The notes beneath the pieces were generated by a model that worked only from the letters and a program-made list of their open reading frames with translations, did no database searches and was not told where the DNA came from. A stretch of DNA of 64,000 nt, from assembly GCF_019703875.1 (NCBI RefSeq), contig NZ_AP024110.1, positions 2,046,001 through 2,110,000 of the forward strand, in the 5' to 3' direction. Both the position numbers and the translations under genes were made by a program. This document shows positions 26,031 to 34,737 of this stretch, piece by piece. Positions within the stretch are counted from its first letter, which is position 1, and every line of letters begins with the position of its first letter. The DNA comes from Methyloradius palustris (GTDB lineage Bacteria; Pseudomonadota; Gammaproteobacteria; Burkholderiales; Methylophilaceae).

Positions 26031-28649
26031 CTACAGCAATGTTTTGAGCTTATATAGCATCTCCAACGCCTGTTTAGGCGTCAGTTCATCAGGCTCTATC
26101 GTTTCCAGTTCGCTGATTACAGGGTGCGATACTAGCTCTGGTACTTGTTCAGCAGAGACGAACATATCGCCTTGTGCGCTTGGGCTTTGCTGGGCAATCT
26201 GGTTGAGTTCGAGTTGCGCCAGTTTGCGCTTGGCAGAGGTGACCACAGATTTGGGAATACCCGCCAGCTGGGCGACTTGCAGGCCGTAGCTTTGGCTGGC
26301 TGGGCCTTCTTCCACACTGTGCAAAAATACAATATTGCTGGCGTGTTCAACCGCATCCAGATGCACATTGGCGGCCTGTTTGTAGTCTTCGGTGATTCTG
26401 GTCAGCTCAAAATAATGGGTGGCAAATAGCGTGTAGCTACGGTTTTTCTCTAGTAGTTGTTTCGCTACCGCCCAGGCCAGTGCCAAACCATCAAAAGTAG
26501 AAGTGCCGCGACCGATTTCATCCAGCAATACCAAACTATGTTCTGTGGCGTTGTGCAGAATATTGGCGGTTTCGGTCATTTCCACCATGAAGGTGGAGCG
26601 ACCACCAGCGAGGTCATCCGATGCGCCGATGCGGGTAAAGATGCGATCTATATTACCGATTTTGGCAGTAGCTGCAGGTACAAAACAGCCGCAGTGCGCC
26701 AGTAACACAATCAGCGCCGTTTGCCGCATGTAGGTGGATTTACCGCCCATATTGGGCCCGGTAATCAGCAGCAACTGGCGATAAGGCGTAAGCGTGACAT
26801 CGTTGGCGATAAATGGCTGCGCAATCTGCTCAACTACGGGGTGACGACCAGCAGTGATGGCAATGCCAGCCTCGCTGGTAAACTCTGGCTGCACATAATT
26901 CAAGGCATTTGCACGTTCGGCGAATGTGTTGAGCACATCCAGCGCGGCAACACCGAGGGCATTTTTTTGCAAGGCGGCGATGTAAGGCGCGAGTTGATCA
27001 AGTAGCAAGTCGTAAAGATATTTCTCACGAGCCAGCGCACGATCATTGGCAGAGAGCACTTTGTCTTCAAACACTTTGAGCTCTGGCGTAATAAAACGCT
27101 CGGCATTTTTAAGTGTTTGGCGGCGGCGATATTCAGCGGGAGCAGACTCCGCCTGCGCGCGGCTGATCTCGATGTAAAAGCCATGCACGCTGTTGTATTC
27201 GACCTTGAGATTATTGAGGCCAGTACGCGCTTTTTCTTCAGCCTCAAACTTTAGCAAAAACTCACCACAATTGGTTTGTATGCTACGCAGCTCATCCAGT
27301 TCAGCATCAAAGCCATCGACGATCACCCCGCCTTCACGCAATACGGATGAGGGTTCTGGCTTGATGGCGCCTTGGATAAGCCCGATTAATACTTGTGGCG
27401 TTTCAATCTCTTCTGCCAGTCGCTTGAGTAATGGAGATGTCGTATTTGCGAGCGCGGCCTGCAACAAAGGTAGCTGACTCAAGCTCTCGCGCAAACCAGA
27501 TAAATCGCGTGGCCTTGCGGTTTTTAATGCAATACGCGCGGTGATGCGCTCGATATCGCCTATTGGTCGCAATAGACTTCTTAGCGATGCATCATCGCCA
27601 AGCAAGATGCGCACAGCTTCATGACGGGCAGTAATATTGGCGTGATCGCGCATTGGGTGATGCAACCAATGTCGCAGAAGGCGCGCACCCATCGCAGTTT
27701 GCGTGTTGTCTAGCAGTGAATATAAAGTCGGTGAAGATTCACCGCGTAAAGTCTGGTCAATTTCCAGATTACGTCGAGTGGCGGCATCCAGCTGAACATA
27801 GCTGCTAGATTGCTCCACCGAAAGGCCGTTGATATGTGGCAAGGTCGTGCGCTGGGTGTGCTTGATGTAGTCCAACAAAGCACCCGCTGCGCTGATGGCA
27901 GGGCTTAAATCGGCACAACCGTAGCCGTCAAGATCATAGGTGTTGAATTGTTTGGTTAGGCTTTGCTTGGCGGAATCGAGATCAAATTGCCACGGTGCTA
28001 GGCGCTTTTTAGGGCATTTAACAGCATCCAACGCGGCATGCGAAAAATCATCCGCATGCAGAATCTCCGCTGGGCTAATCCGTTCCAACTCTTGTAAAAG
28101 CAAGCCTGGTGCGATTTCATTCAGCACAAACTGACCAGATGCGAGGTTGATGCGTGCCAGCCCCAGCAAGCCTTCAACCGCATAAATCGCGAGCAATAAA
28201 TTATCGCGCCGCTCATCAAGTAAGGCGCTATCAGTGAGTGTTCCCGGAGTTAATATGCGGGCGACTTGCCGCTCTACAGGGCCCTTGCTGGTAGCAGGAT
28301 CGCCAATCTGCTCGCAAATCGCGACCGCTTCACCCAGCTTGGTCAGCTTGGCTAGATACTGCTCTGCAGCGTGATATGGCACACCCGCCATCTTGATCGG
28401 CTCGCCATTCGAGGCGCCGCGCTTGGTGAGCGTAATGCCCAGAAGGCGCGAGGCCTTTTCGGCATCTTCATGGAACAACTCATAAAAATCGCCCATGCGA
28501 TAAAACAGCAGCATATCTGGGTACTGCGCCTTGATGCCTAAATACTGGCGCATCATCGGTGTGTGCTGTTCACCACTCCCTGATTTATCGTTTATTTCTT
28601 TGTTTTTACTCAATGATTTACTTTTCACTATTGTCAGAGACGAGCTCAT
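26031..28649 (-). CDS. mutS: DNA mismatch repair protein MutS
   Basis: The 872-residue ATPase recognises mismatches and recruits MutL. Domain I with the mismatch-reading YRMGDFYELF motif, the lever and clamp region, Walker A GPNMGGKST, LLDEIGRGTST and the C-terminal tetramerisation segment are intact. The N-terminus is odd: about 28 Ser/Lys-rich residues precede QHTPMMRQYLGIKAQYP, whereas MutS proteins usually have only a few. Near-identical sequence for this QHTPMMRQY stretch, with a different short N-terminus, occurs alone at 51834-51881, suggesting that this gene has been moved or re-fused at its 5' end. Confidence 0.96.
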   Translation of the reverse strand: MSSSLTIVKSKSLSKNKEINDKSGSGEQHTPMMRQYLGIKAQYPDMLLFYRMGDFYELFHEDAEKASRLLGITLTKRGASNGEPIKMAGVPYHAAEQYLAKLTKLGEAVAICEQIGDPATSKGPVERQVARILTPGTLTDSALLDERRDNLLLAIYAVEGLLGLARINLASGQFVLNEIAPGLLLQELERISPAEILHADDFSHAALDAVKCPKKRLAPWQFDLDSAKQSLTKQFNTYDLDGYGCADLSPAISAAGALLDYIKHTQRTTLPHINGLSVEQSSSYVQLDAATRRNLEIDQTLRGESSPTLYSLLDNTQTAMGARLLRHWLHHPMRDHANITARHEAVRILLGDDASLRSLLRPIGDIERITARIALKTARPRDLSGLRESLSQLPLLQAALANTTSPLLKRLAEEIETPQVLIGLIQGAIKPEPSSVLREGGVIVDGFDAELDELRSIQTNCGEFLLKFEAEEKARTGLNNLKVEYNSVHGFYIEISRAQAESAPAEYRRRQTLKNAERFITPELKVFEDKVLSANDRALAREKYLYDLLLDQLAPYIAALQKNALGVAALDVLNTFAERANALNYVQPEFTSEAGIAITAGRHPVVEQIAQPFIANDVTLTPYRQLLLITGPNMGGKSTYMRQTALIVLLAHCGCFVPAATAKIGNIDRIFTRIGASDDLAGGRSTFMVEMTETANILHNATEHSLVLLDEIGRGTSTFDGLALAWAVAKQLLEKNRSYTLFATHYFELTRITEDYKQAANVHLDAVEHASNIVFLHSVEEGPASQSYGLQVAQLAGIPKSVVTSAKRKLAQLELNQIAQQSPSAQGDMFVSAEQVPELVSHPVISELETIEPDELTPKQALEMLYKLKTLL

Positions 28650-28670
28650 CTGAACCCATGTAAACCCAAC

Positions 28671-28736
28671 ATTTTGTAGCCCATGAGTAACCCAGAAAGT
28701 TTTTAGGTTTCCCGTAGCAAAATTGGGCTACAAAAT
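28671..28736. repeat. 13-bp inverted repeat upstream of mutS
   Basis: ATTTTGTAGCCCA (28671-28683) and its exact reverse complement (28724-28736) enclose 40 nt. The left part continues as GTAGCCCATGAGTAACCCA (28676-28694), 16 of 19 positions identical with GTAGCCCATACGTAGCCCA at 51758-51776, near the mutS relic. It is about 20 nt upstream of the mutS start. Confidence 0.8.
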
Positions 28737-28898
28737 AAATTATCTGAGAAATTAATTCGAAAGATTGAAATTGTAGTGAATTTTACTTTAACCTGGCATT
28801 TATGAGTGGACTATTACAGTCGATGTAGCCATCAGCTCAGATTGAGTTAGCTCTAGGTAGCTACTTTCGCGGTGGACATTACTTAATTCTGCTGAAAC

Positions 28899-29399
28899 TT
28901 AAATATCAAGTTCCGGGGAATACGCAAAGATCCAATCCCCATAACTTTTTTTGTTCTCGAATAACTTATAAATCGGGCGGAAATTTGCCACTTTATAGGG
29001 GATTCCACCGCTAAGGCTATAAATGCCCATAATGCCGCCACTGGGGCTTTCTAGCACGCCCCAGTTTTTTTGGCCTGTCATTGGGTCACTGTAAATTTGC
29101 CTTAAATATCGCTTGGGGATAGGGAAACGGTCATCTTTTAGCAAAGCTGCTAATGACCGTGGATATTGTTTGATTGGGCCAGGGGTCTGCTTGTAATACT
29201 GACCTATTGCTAATCGCATCTTGCTACCTACTTTTAGTAACTCTTGCTCACGATCATGTTTACGCGCTTCGCTCCAGAGTGCGCCAGCCTCTCCAAGCAT
29301 AATTCCCACGATTAACAACATCACCAAAACTCCAAGCAATATGGCGCCAGACTGTGCATGCGGGTTCTTTCTGCTTGCTGCAAACTTACCAATCAGCAT
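28899..29399 (-). CDS. Pilin-like protein, GspK-like (lacks Glu5)
   Basis: From MLIGKFAAS the product is 166 residues; the frame is open four codons further. AQSG|AILLGVLVMLLIVGIMLGE gives a prepilin cleavage site and hydrophobic helix, but mature residue 5 is Gly rather than the conserved Glu. Absence of Glu5 is typical of the minor pseudopilin GspK that caps the tip. The C-terminal domain has the DPMTGQKNWGVL segment of GspG-like pilins. It overlaps the preceding pilin gene by 14 nt and is the last gene of the T2SS-like cluster. Confidence 0.75.
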   Translation of the reverse strand: MLIGKFAASRKNPHAQSGAILLGVLVMLLIVGIMLGEAGALWSEARKHDREQELLKVGSKMRLAIGQYYKQTPGPIKQYPRSLAALLKDDRFPIPKRYLRQIYSDPMTGQKNWGVLESPSGGIMGIYSLSGGIPYKVANFRPIYKLFENKKSYGDWIFAYSPELDI

Positions 29400-29784
29400 A
29401 GTTGCTACCATCCTGGGCTATAGCTGGAGAACCGCTGTGAATGTCATAAATAGAACCATTAACTTCAAGGCTAACTGGCGGCGTAACCACCCAGGTACTG
29501 TTGCTGCCAGTGATAGGGTCTTCTGGTATCGTACGTAAATATTTCTTGTTGACCAGATCATCCAAAGTATCCGGATAATTACCAGTATCACTGTAGTACT
29601 TATCTATGGCATCCCGCATTCCTATCAGGTCATGCTTCAGCGTGGTTTCTTTTGAGCGTTCCACGGTTTCAAAATACCTGGGCGCGACCATACTCAGCAG
29701 CGTAGCGATGATCGCCAACACCACCAGGACTTCTATCAAGGTGAAACCCTCGGCAGTATTAAAGCCAGCATGTTTGTTTTGCAT
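29386..29784 (-). CDS. GspG-like pseudopilin
   Basis: The 132-residue product (start MQNKHAG, TGATG overlap with the gene before; an ATG six nt earlier is also possible) has the prepilin site AEG|FTLIEVLVVLAIIATLLSMVAPRYF with Glu5, and a GspG-type C-terminal domain (YYSDTGNYPDTLDDLVNKKYLRTIPEDPITGS). It would be processed by a prepilin peptidase not encoded here and form part of the pseudopilus. Overlaps on both sides indicate tight operon organisation. Confidence 0.85.
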   Translation of the reverse strand: MQNKHAGFNTAEGFTLIEVLVVLAIIATLLSMVAPRYFETVERSKETTLKHDLIGMRDAIDKYYSDTGNYPDTLDDLVNKKYLRTIPEDPITGSNSTWVVTPPVSLEVNGSIYDIHSGSPAIAQDGSNYADW

Positions 29785-30269
29785 CACCATGCGCTGTATG
29801 GCCGATTATCTAGGCCCATCTCTTTAGAATAAGAATGCACGTCATACACGTCATTGCCTTCTTTGGGTTCCTCAAAAGAACTGGCATAGCTGCGCTTCAT
29901 CCAGGTTTGTTCTGCAGATAATTCGCTGTCACGAGCAAAAGGGTCACGGGGAATTTGCCGCAAGAAATAGAGTTTTTTCTTCTTTGGGTCTTTGGTATTT
30001 TCAACGCCTTGCACCAGTATCTTTAGTGATGGTGGATAGCCAGTGATATTGGCGTTGCGACGAATCAGGCCATCATCGTAAGCCTGTTTGTAGGCATCAA
30101 TCGCATCACGTATCTGCCATAAATAGCGCTTCAACTCCTGTTCTTTGCTGCGTTTTACAGTGAGTTGCACCACAGGCGCGGCGGCAGTGACTATGAGGCC
30201 AAGAATCACCAACGCCACTAATAGTTCGATGATTGTAAAGCCTGAGACTTTGCTTTTAACTGCTTGCAT
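29784..30269 (-). CDS. GspG-like pseudopilin
   Basis: The start MQAVKSKVSG follows the secretin stop by one nucleotide (TGATATG) and gives 161 residues. KVSG|FTIIELLVALVILGLIVTAAAPVV is a canonical prepilin site with Glu5. The C-terminal domain carries YPPSLKILVQGVENTKDPKKKKLYFLRQIPRDPF, a GspG-like layout. The longer open frame upstream lies within the secretin gene and is unlikely. It is the first of three consecutive pilin-like genes at the end of the cluster. Confidence 0.87.
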   Translation of the reverse strand: MQAVKSKVSGFTIIELLVALVILGLIVTAAAPVVQLTVKRSKEQELKRYLWQIRDAIDAYKQAYDDGLIRRNANITGYPPSLKILVQGVENTKDPKKKKLYFLRQIPRDPFARDSELSAEQTWMKRSYASSFEEPKEGNDVYDVHSYSKEMGLDNRPYSAW

Positions 30270-30270
30270 A

Positions 30271-32241
30271 TCAAGGCTTGGTGCCGCGATTATTGGGGTC
30301 TGCAACCTCTTGAACTGGTTGCATGACTGAATCAGCAAATGCTTTATCGGCCTGTGCACGGTCAGCCTGAATTTCCTGCGAGGTTTGCACAGGCACCACT
30401 TGCAGACTCACTGGCGCTGCCACATCTTGCTGCTTGCCCGATTTATTTACTCCGCGGTTGGCATCAATGCCTGATGGAAAGGTGGTATAGACCGAACCCA
30501 CTGGACTGATATTGCTGAGAATGCGTGGCGTAATGAGCAGTACGATTTCCTTTTTCTGCTTGGTGCTGTTTTTATCGGCAAATAGGCCACCGATCAATGG
30601 CAAACCAGCCAAACCTGGAACCCTATTAGAGATGTATTGCTTGTCATCCCTGAACAAGCCAGCCAGCACTTGGGTTTCACCATCTTTAAGGCGTAGTACG
30701 GTATCAGCATTGCGGGTGCCTATGGTATAGGTCACAGTGCCAGAGCTTGTCCGTACTTGCCCTGTTTGATTACTGACTTCGAGGCCCACCTTGATGGAGA
30801 CTTCATTATTGAGCAATATAGTCGGCTCAACATCCAGTTTGATCCCCACCTCAATATAGCTGACCGATTCAGAAACAAAACCAGTGGCATTGGCAATACT
30901 GGTAATAACGGGGATTCTGTCTCCAATATGAATCTTGGCTTTTTCACGATTTTTTACCCGGATATGTGGATTGGCCAAAAGATCAGTATCGGTATATTGA
31001 TTCAACAGATTAAGCGCCAGCACAGGGTCGCTAATACTGAATACGCCAAAGCCGGAATTGAAATGTTGTAACTCGGTAAAGGTCAATTGCCCTGGTGTAG
31101 CGGCACCAGTCCCTGTGCTGGTAGTTGATTGACCTTTGACGCCGACGCTGACCTGATTGGGGTAAGTCATGCCCAAGGCTTCCAGGTTTTGGCGATTGAT
31201 TTCCAGCACCTCTACTTCCAGCATCACTTCTGGGTCGGCCAAGTCTTGTGAGGTGATCAGCTTTTCTGCCGTCTTGATTGCGTCAGCAGTATCGCGCATC
31301 ACTAGGGTGTTTAATTTCTCATCAATATAAATGTCCTTGGTTTTCACCACGGCCTTGACCATATTCATGGCGCGCTTAGCATCAATATTACCCAGGTAAA
31401 AGCTGCGCACGAATAACTCCTGATACTCCTGGCTACGGCTATTCGGGTAGATCAGCAAGGTGTTATCGTTCAGCACTTTTTTCTGTAATTGATTGGTGGT
31501 GAGGATTACTTGAATAGCATCTTCAATGGTGGTGTTTCTCACATAAATACTGATACGCTGGTCAGAGCGTAACTCCTGATCAAACGTAAAATTAATATTC
31601 GAAGCGCGGGAAATGAACTCAAAAACAGATTTGATTGGTATATCTTTAAATTCCAGCGTGATCGGTTTTTTGAATGCGGATTTGATTTCAGGTGTAGCTA
31701 GCTGCTTATCTATGCGCTGCTGTTCAATACTTTCGTACAAAGCACGCGCAGCCTGATTATTACTATTTTCGGCCAACACATCGCGAACGATATTTTGTGC
31801 GCCATCCAGGTCATTTTTGATGAATAAAGCTTGCGCTGAGGCCACCATTTTTTCATGCTTCATCCCTATGCCTAGCAGGCGTTCGCCTTCGAGTGCCCGC
31901 TGGTTTTGCGGGTTCTTCTCAAGCACTTGCTGATAAAGGATATCCGCATCGGCCCAGCGACGTTGCAGACGCAATTGATCGGCATTACTCAGTCGTTGCG
32001 CCTGCTGGTTATCCTGCTGATGCTGCAGATAGCTACGATATTCAATATTGTCAGGGTTATCCGCCACCAGCTGCTCTAGCTTGGTGATGCCTTCATTTGC
32101 CCGACCCGTATTGATCATGGTCTTTGCCTGCTCAAATAGCGGATCATCTTTTTTAGTGGGGACTGGTTGCGTAGCACAGGCTGTCAGCGTCAGCAGTAAT
32201 AAAGACGTTCGTACCAGATTTAATCCACGGGCTTTGCTCAA
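30271..32241 (-). CDS. Outer-membrane secretin of the T2SS-like system (GspD/PilQ-like)
   Basis: The 656-residue lipoprotein has a signal peptide with lipobox LTAC (Cys22), a TPR-like helical region (about 30-185), secretin N0/STN and N1 domains (about 195-345, FKDIPIKSVFEFISRASNINFTFD), and the secretin core (about 370-580) with VPGLAGLPLIGGLF near the C-terminus. It would form the outer-membrane channel. The TPR front and self-lipidation recall PilQ/MshL-type secretins that need no separate pilotin. It overlaps the GspC-like gene by 4 nt. Confidence 0.92.
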   Translation of the reverse strand: MSKARGLNLVRTSLLLLTLTACATQPVPTKKDDPLFEQAKTMINTGRANEGITKLEQLVADNPDNIEYRSYLQHQQDNQQAQRLSNADQLRLQRRWADADILYQQVLEKNPQNQRALEGERLLGIGMKHEKMVASAQALFIKNDLDGAQNIVRDVLAENSNNQAARALYESIEQQRIDKQLATPEIKSAFKKPITLEFKDIPIKSVFEFISRASNINFTFDQELRSDQRISIYVRNTTIEDAIQVILTTNQLQKKVLNDNTLLIYPNSRSQEYQELFVRSFYLGNIDAKRAMNMVKAVVKTKDIYIDEKLNTLVMRDTADAIKTAEKLITSQDLADPEVMLEVEVLEINRQNLEALGMTYPNQVSVGVKGQSTTSTGTGAATPGQLTFTELQHFNSGFGVFSISDPVLALNLLNQYTDTDLLANPHIRVKNREKAKIHIGDRIPVITSIANATGFVSESVSYIEVGIKLDVEPTILLNNEVSIKVGLEVSNQTGQVRTSSGTVTYTIGTRNADTVLRLKDGETQVLAGLFRDDKQYISNRVPGLAGLPLIGGLFADKNSTKQKKEIVLLITPRILSNISPVGSVYTTFPSGIDANRGVNKSGKQQDVAAPVSLQVVPVQTSQEIQADRAQADKAFADSVMQPVQEVADPNNRGTKP

Positions 32242-32765
32242 TTACTTTCTCCAATATCTAATGTGGCATCCATTTTTAATGGCAGGTAGCTCAGCAGCAT
32301 CTGCGGTGGGTGGATGCTCTTAATACGCCATACCTGATCGATGACATCACCAATATGTACCGCCAGATTTCGTTCGCCTTCGGTCAAAAACACCATGTAC
32401 TGGTCTCCCTCCATGAGTTTGCCTGCATACAGAAATGGCAAGGGCGGCATTTGTGGAATAGAGGCAGCAGAAGCCTGGGCCTGCATTTGCTCTCTGGCAG
32501 AGTGATCTAGGCTAAACAGGTCGCGTGGCTCAGTTGTGATTTGTGGTCGCTCTAATCCGCTAAATGCAGAGCTAGCGGCCTGTTCAGTGACAACTGGCTC
32601 AAGCTGTGCAGCTCTCGGGGCTTTTATCTCTGTGGAATGAGCGTGACTAGGCACTAATAAAGCCTCAGCTGGCTGGCCATCACTGCTTGCAACCCAGGCT
32701 GTCGCAGCGAGCGTGCAAACAAGTGCTATCCATATCCAATTCTTTTTAGCTGATTGAATGTTCAT
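32238..32765 (-). CDS. GspC/PilP-like inner-membrane clamp protein
   Basis: The 175-residue protein has one N-terminal helix (about 10-26), a Pro/Ala-rich periplasmic linker, and a small C-terminal domain PLPFLYAGKLMEGDQYMVFLTEGERNLAVHIGDVIDQVWRIKSI, which resembles the HR/PilP fold that contacts the secretin N0 domain. Databases have called such proteins 'secretion system X translation initiation factor', a name that the sequence does not support. It lies between the PilO-like gene and the secretin gene, as PilP does. Confidence 0.75.
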   Translation of the reverse strand: MNIQSAKKNWIWIALVCTLAATAWVASSDGQPAEALLVPSHAHSTEIKAPRAAQLEPVVTEQAASSAFSGLERPQITTEPRDLFSLDHSAREQMQAQASAASIPQMPPLPFLYAGKLMEGDQYMVFLTEGERNLAVHIGDVIDQVWRIKSIHPPQMLLSYLPLKMDATLDIGESN

Positions 32766-32771
32766 AGACTT

Positions 32772-33344
32772 TTACATAGCCCCACGAACGTTATCAGCAG
32801 TGGTATAAATAGAAAAACGCAATCTCGCTTCAACTTGTTCAGGGTTAGCTTCATCCCGCTTGAAACTGATTTCGCTCAATGCCACATTGGGCAGTGTATT
32901 CAGTACCTGAATGACGAATTTACGAATATCCAGATAGCGCCCGTGCATGGGCAAGGTCATTTGGTAACGTGTAAAAATAGCAGATGGGTTGCGCGCTGAT
33001 TGGTATTCTGATTTCTCAGGTTCCACGCCCTGATCATTCGCCATAACCAGAATCTGTTGAAAGGCTTTTGGTGCTTGGTCTTCTGCGGGGAGTAACTTGT
33101 AGAAAGCATTTATGGAGGTTTGTGGTGAATTATCTGCTACATAATTAACCTGCTTTGGGCTTGCTTCACGTAGTGCTGCCTCGTGCTTGAGCTGCTCAAG
33201 CTGACCTTGTTTGGGTAATAGCATTGCCAGGATCAGAACAGCGCTGACTAATAAGAGAACCACACCCAGCAAGGATTGCCAGCCTACTAAACGTGTCCGA
33301 TACACTACCTCAGCCCAAATGGCGGCGACCTTCAATGCTGCCAT
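32772..33344 (-). CDS. PilO/GspM-like inner-membrane protein
   Basis: The 190-residue bitopic protein has one transmembrane helix at about residues 24-44, a short coiled-coil (GQLEQLKHEAALRE) and a C-terminal ferredoxin-like domain (FTRYQMTLPMHGRYLDIRKFVIQVLNTLP) typical of PilO. It would form the inner-membrane assembly platform with the PilN-like and PilM-like proteins. It overlaps the PilN-like gene by 13 nt. Confidence 0.78.
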   Translation of the reverse strand: MAALKVAAIWAEVVYRTRLVGWQSLLGVVLLLVSAVLILAMLLPKQGQLEQLKHEAALREASPKQVNYVADNSPQTSINAFYKLLPAEDQAPKAFQQILVMANDQGVEPEKSEYQSARNPSAIFTRYQMTLPMHGRYLDIRKFVIQVLNTLPNVALSEISFKRDEANPEQVEARLRFSIYTTADNVRGAM

Positions 33345-33871
33345 GTCGCCTCAATCACAAAACTAATCGGCAGCTCACGTCCGTCTTCGCTACGTTCATG
33401 TGTTAATAAAAACACATGACTGAGCAGTGACTGTTTTGTGAGCGCTGCAACGTAGTCAAACATGTCTTCAGTGCTGGCTGATTCAGCGGTAAGACGCAGT
33501 TTGTGTTGCTTGGGGTTGGGCTCAACCGTGAGCAACCTGACTTGCGGCATTTTCAGGCTTTCCAACATGCTAAATAGCTCATCCCATGGCAGCTTTAATT
33601 CGGCAATTGCGCCTTGCACCGCAATGAACTCATCACGTTTAGTTGAGTTCTCCTTACCTTGTAAACTCAACATATCACTGGTGATGCGCGGATGCTGGGC
33701 TTGATTCATCTCCAATTGCAGCTTGCTAATCTGTGTACCAATCTGTTGCAAGCTCACAATCACGATTGCGGTAACAACCACTCCAGTGATTAACAAAAGT
33801 AGCGTCCAAGGGCTTTGTTTAATCGCTGGCTGGCCGTGATCCAACTGGATATTTTTAAGCGATTTCATCAT
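33332..33871 (-). CDS. PilN/GspL-C-terminal-like inner-membrane protein
   Basis: From MMKSLKNIQLDHG the product has 179 residues: a cytoplasmic N-terminal tail, a transmembrane helix (about residues 23-42), a coiled coil and a small periplasmic domain (PWDELFSMLESLKMPQVRLLTVEPN...). In PilN the conserved N-terminal tail docks on PilM. Here gene order PilM-PilN-PilO-PilP-secretin follows the type IV pilus layout rather than a fused GspL. The upstream frame extension overlaps the previous gene and is unlikely. Confidence 0.75.
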   Translation of the reverse strand: MMKSLKNIQLDHGQPAIKQSPWTLLLLITGVVVTAIVIVSLQQIGTQISKLQLEMNQAQHPRITSDMLSLQGKENSTKRDEFIAVQGAIAELKLPWDELFSMLESLKMPQVRLLTVEPNPKQHKLRLTAESASTEDMFDYVAALTKQSLLSHVFLLTHERSEDGRELPISFVIEATWQH

Positions 33872-33878
33872 GTGATAC

Positions 33879-34730
33879 TCAGGTGCGAATGGCTTGCTGG
33901 CTAATTGAATTGGGAGCTGAGCTAGCTTCCCAGCTGTCATTTTCAACACGGATCATCGGATGATCGAAGTTTTGAATAAGCGCTAGATTTTCGCTAGCTG
34001 AACCATGAAAACCGCGCGATACAAATACTGGCAGATCAGTGCTATCCAATCCACAGATGACAGATTCGCGCTTGATCAATGCACTGATTTGTTGAGCCAT
34101 ATCTGGTTCGGCCGCATAAGTTTTAACCGATACGAATGCACCTCCGCTAATCAGCGCAATACATAAACGCCCTGTTTCAAGTAGCACGAACCAGGTGGAA
34201 TTTTGTGCGGCGGGAATTACGTCTTGCTTGGTTAGCTGATTGATGGCGATCATCAAGTGCGGTTGAATGTGCTGGCAATCCAGATTCACCTGCGTCATGA
34301 CATCGCGTATAGCCGATAACAATCCCTGATCAATACCGCTCGCCAAGGCAGGCATATTCAACCCTGCGTCACTCATACGTAAATCCCACGACTTTGTAGA
34401 TTCGCCATAGGCCAAAGTAAAGCAATGTTTTAGATAAGCCTGCTTTTCAACAGCGTTATTCAGCAGGCTATTCCAGGGAATCACCGCATAACGCACAAAA
34501 TGATTCGATAACACAATCGTTGGTTTTACATCTCGCCATTGCGCGCCTTGCAATGCCAAACCAAGCGCAGCAATTGTTGATGTCCACTGATTGCCATCGT
34601 GGATTGGCGCGCATGGAATCACTGCTTGATGCAACACGCGCTTCTTGAATCTTCCAGTCAACCTCACCAAGGTAAGTTGTTGCGGATGGAGGAAAATCTG
34701 CACTTGGTCTTTTATGAGAAATTTGGACAT
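33879..34730 (-). CDS. PilM/GspL cytoplasmic-domain-like protein
   Basis: From MSKFLIKDQVQIFLHPQQL, seven nt after the gspE stop, the product has 283 residues. The sequence suggests an actin-like (ASHKA) fold of the PilM/GspL kind (LYLSNHFVRYAVIPW-type segment, GIDQGLLSAIRDVM), without a transmembrane helix. It would link the ATPase to the PilN-like protein. Sequence conservation is low, so the call leans on gene order: GspE - this - PilN-like - PilO-like - PilP-like - secretin. Confidence 0.68.
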   Translation of the reverse strand: MSKFLIKDQVQIFLHPQQLTLVRLTGRFKKRVLHQAVIPCAPIHDGNQWTSTIAALGLALQGAQWRDVKPTIVLSNHFVRYAVIPWNSLLNNAVEKQAYLKHCFTLAYGESTKSWDLRMSDAGLNMPALASGIDQGLLSAIRDVMTQVNLDCQHIQPHLMIAINQLTKQDVIPAAQNSTWFVLLETGRLCIALISGGAFVSVKTYAAEPDMAQQISALIKRESVICGLDSTDLPVFVSRGFHGSASENLALIQNFDHPMIRVENDSWEASSAPNSISQQAIRT

Positions 34731-34737
34731 AAGCAAT

